Assembly: GCA_020025235.1 (NCBI GenBank)
Contig: JAHHSL010000032.1
Coordinates: 1-22,475 of the forward strand
Direction of reading: 5' to 3'
Length of the DNA: 22,475 nucleotides
DNA from: Ruthenibacterium sp.
Lineage (GTDB): Bacteria; Bacillota; Clostridia; Oscillospirales; Ruminococcaceae
Within the stretch, counting starts at the first letter, position 1, and the number at the start of each line of letters is the position of its first letter. Positions 22,191 to 22,475 of the stretch are shown in pieces. The translations under genes and the position numbers were made by a program. The notes beneath the pieces were generated by a model. It was given only the letters and a program-made list of their open reading frames with translations. It was not told the origin of the DNA and did not search any database.

Positions 22191-22220
22191 AAAAAAACGT
22201 CCCGTGTTTTCACGGGACGT
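22191..22220 (-). terminator. Terminator of the tRNA pair
   Basis: ACGTCCCGTG at 22197-22206 pairs perfectly with CACGGGACGT at 22211-22220 around four bases. On the minus strand a run of seven T residues follows (22191-22197). It closes the tRNA transcript, 6 bases after the tRNA-Cys CCA end. Confidence 0.93.
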
Positions 22221-22225
22221 CCGGT

Positions 22226-22300
<75 letters not shown>

Positions 22301-22306
22301 ATATGT

Positions 22307-22330
22307 TCAGCGCCGCATCTGCAGCGCTGA
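22307..22330. other. Hairpin in the tRNA spacer
   Basis: TCAGCGC at 22307-22313 pairs with GCGCTGA at 22324-22330, between tRNA-Gly and tRNA-Cys. No T run follows on the minus strand, so it probably affects processing of the precursor and not termination. Confidence 0.5.
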
Positions 22331-22336
22331 TTTTAA

Positions 22337-22412
22337 TGGAGCGGATTACGAGGCTCGAACTCGCTACCTCCACCTTGGCAAGGTGGCGCTCTACCAGATG
22401 AGCTAAATCCGC
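22337..22412 (-). tRNA. tRNA-Gly (GCC)
   Basis: The minus strand folds into a cloverleaf with acceptor GCGGATT/AATCCGC, anticodon GCC at 22377-22379 and T arm GCGAG-TTCGAGC-CTCGT. The CCA end is encoded at 22337-22339. It is transcribed ahead of tRNA-Cys; the promoter, or further tRNAs, lie in or beyond 22413-22475, where I see only a weak A/T-rich -10. Confidence 0.96.
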
Positions 22413-22475
22413 ATACCCTCCGCGGCCATTTTAAAAGCCCCGTGAGACTGTTTTATATTTTACCACTTGTACCCC

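Overview
The window looks like a chromosomal segment of a Gram-positive anaerobe of the Bacillota, class Clostridia, probably Oscillospirales/Ruminococcaceae-like. This placement is inferred from strong AGGAGG ribosome binding sites, SigA-type promoters (one perfect TTGACA-17-TATAAT), a Dpp/Opp-type lipoprotein, a clostridial OYE/4Fe-4S flavoprotein and mid-range GC. I cannot name a species.

Left part (1-3627): a self-standing XRE-family regulator with a TPR-like C-terminus, behind a promoter flanked by palindromes, then an M18 aminopeptidase with all its metal ligands. A 0.7-kb AT-rich gap follows and ends in the perfect promoter.

Centre (3628-12136): one transport operon. It encodes a 750-aa substrate-binding lipoprotein, an OppB-type permease, an OppC-type permease, OppD- and OppF-type ATPases and a 67-aa single-span membrane protein, and closes with a double hairpin terminator. 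Every transport motif is present, but four of the five subunits carry unusual extra or rearranged blocks. The OppC-type permease has a roughly 300-residue RCC1-like beta-propeller in the loop after its first membrane span. The OppF-type ATPase has a roughly 190-residue, largely coiled-coil insert between Walker A and the Q-loop. The binding protein seems to carry at its N-terminus the block that normally closes this family, which suggests circular permutation. The OppB-type permease has an enlarged first loop. A hairpin terminator plus an internal promoter after the binding-protein gene probably gives more binding protein than permease. The transporter is the most notable system in the window; the upstream aminopeptidase could hydrolyse imported peptides.

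Right-centre (12137-20141): a minus-strand CBS-domain protein; a plus-strand PRTase-like protein behind a leader hairpin; a minus-strand polytopic membrane protein with a GT-C-like layout; a minus-strand AraC-family regulator; and, divergent from it, an alpha/beta hydrolase plus an OYE/FadH/Bai-type flavoprotein, apparently co-transcribed. An inverted repeat in the AraC/hydrolase gap is a candidate operator. A pair of hairpins and a bidirectional terminator follow the flavoprotein.

Right end (20142-22475): a second alpha/beta hydrolase (minus), a decayed IS3-family fragment (orfA tail and frameshifted orfB head), a small membrane-anchored protein (minus), and a minus-strand tRNA-Gly(GCC)-tRNA-Cys(GCA) pair with its terminator. 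I see no CRISPR array, rRNA or phage genes.
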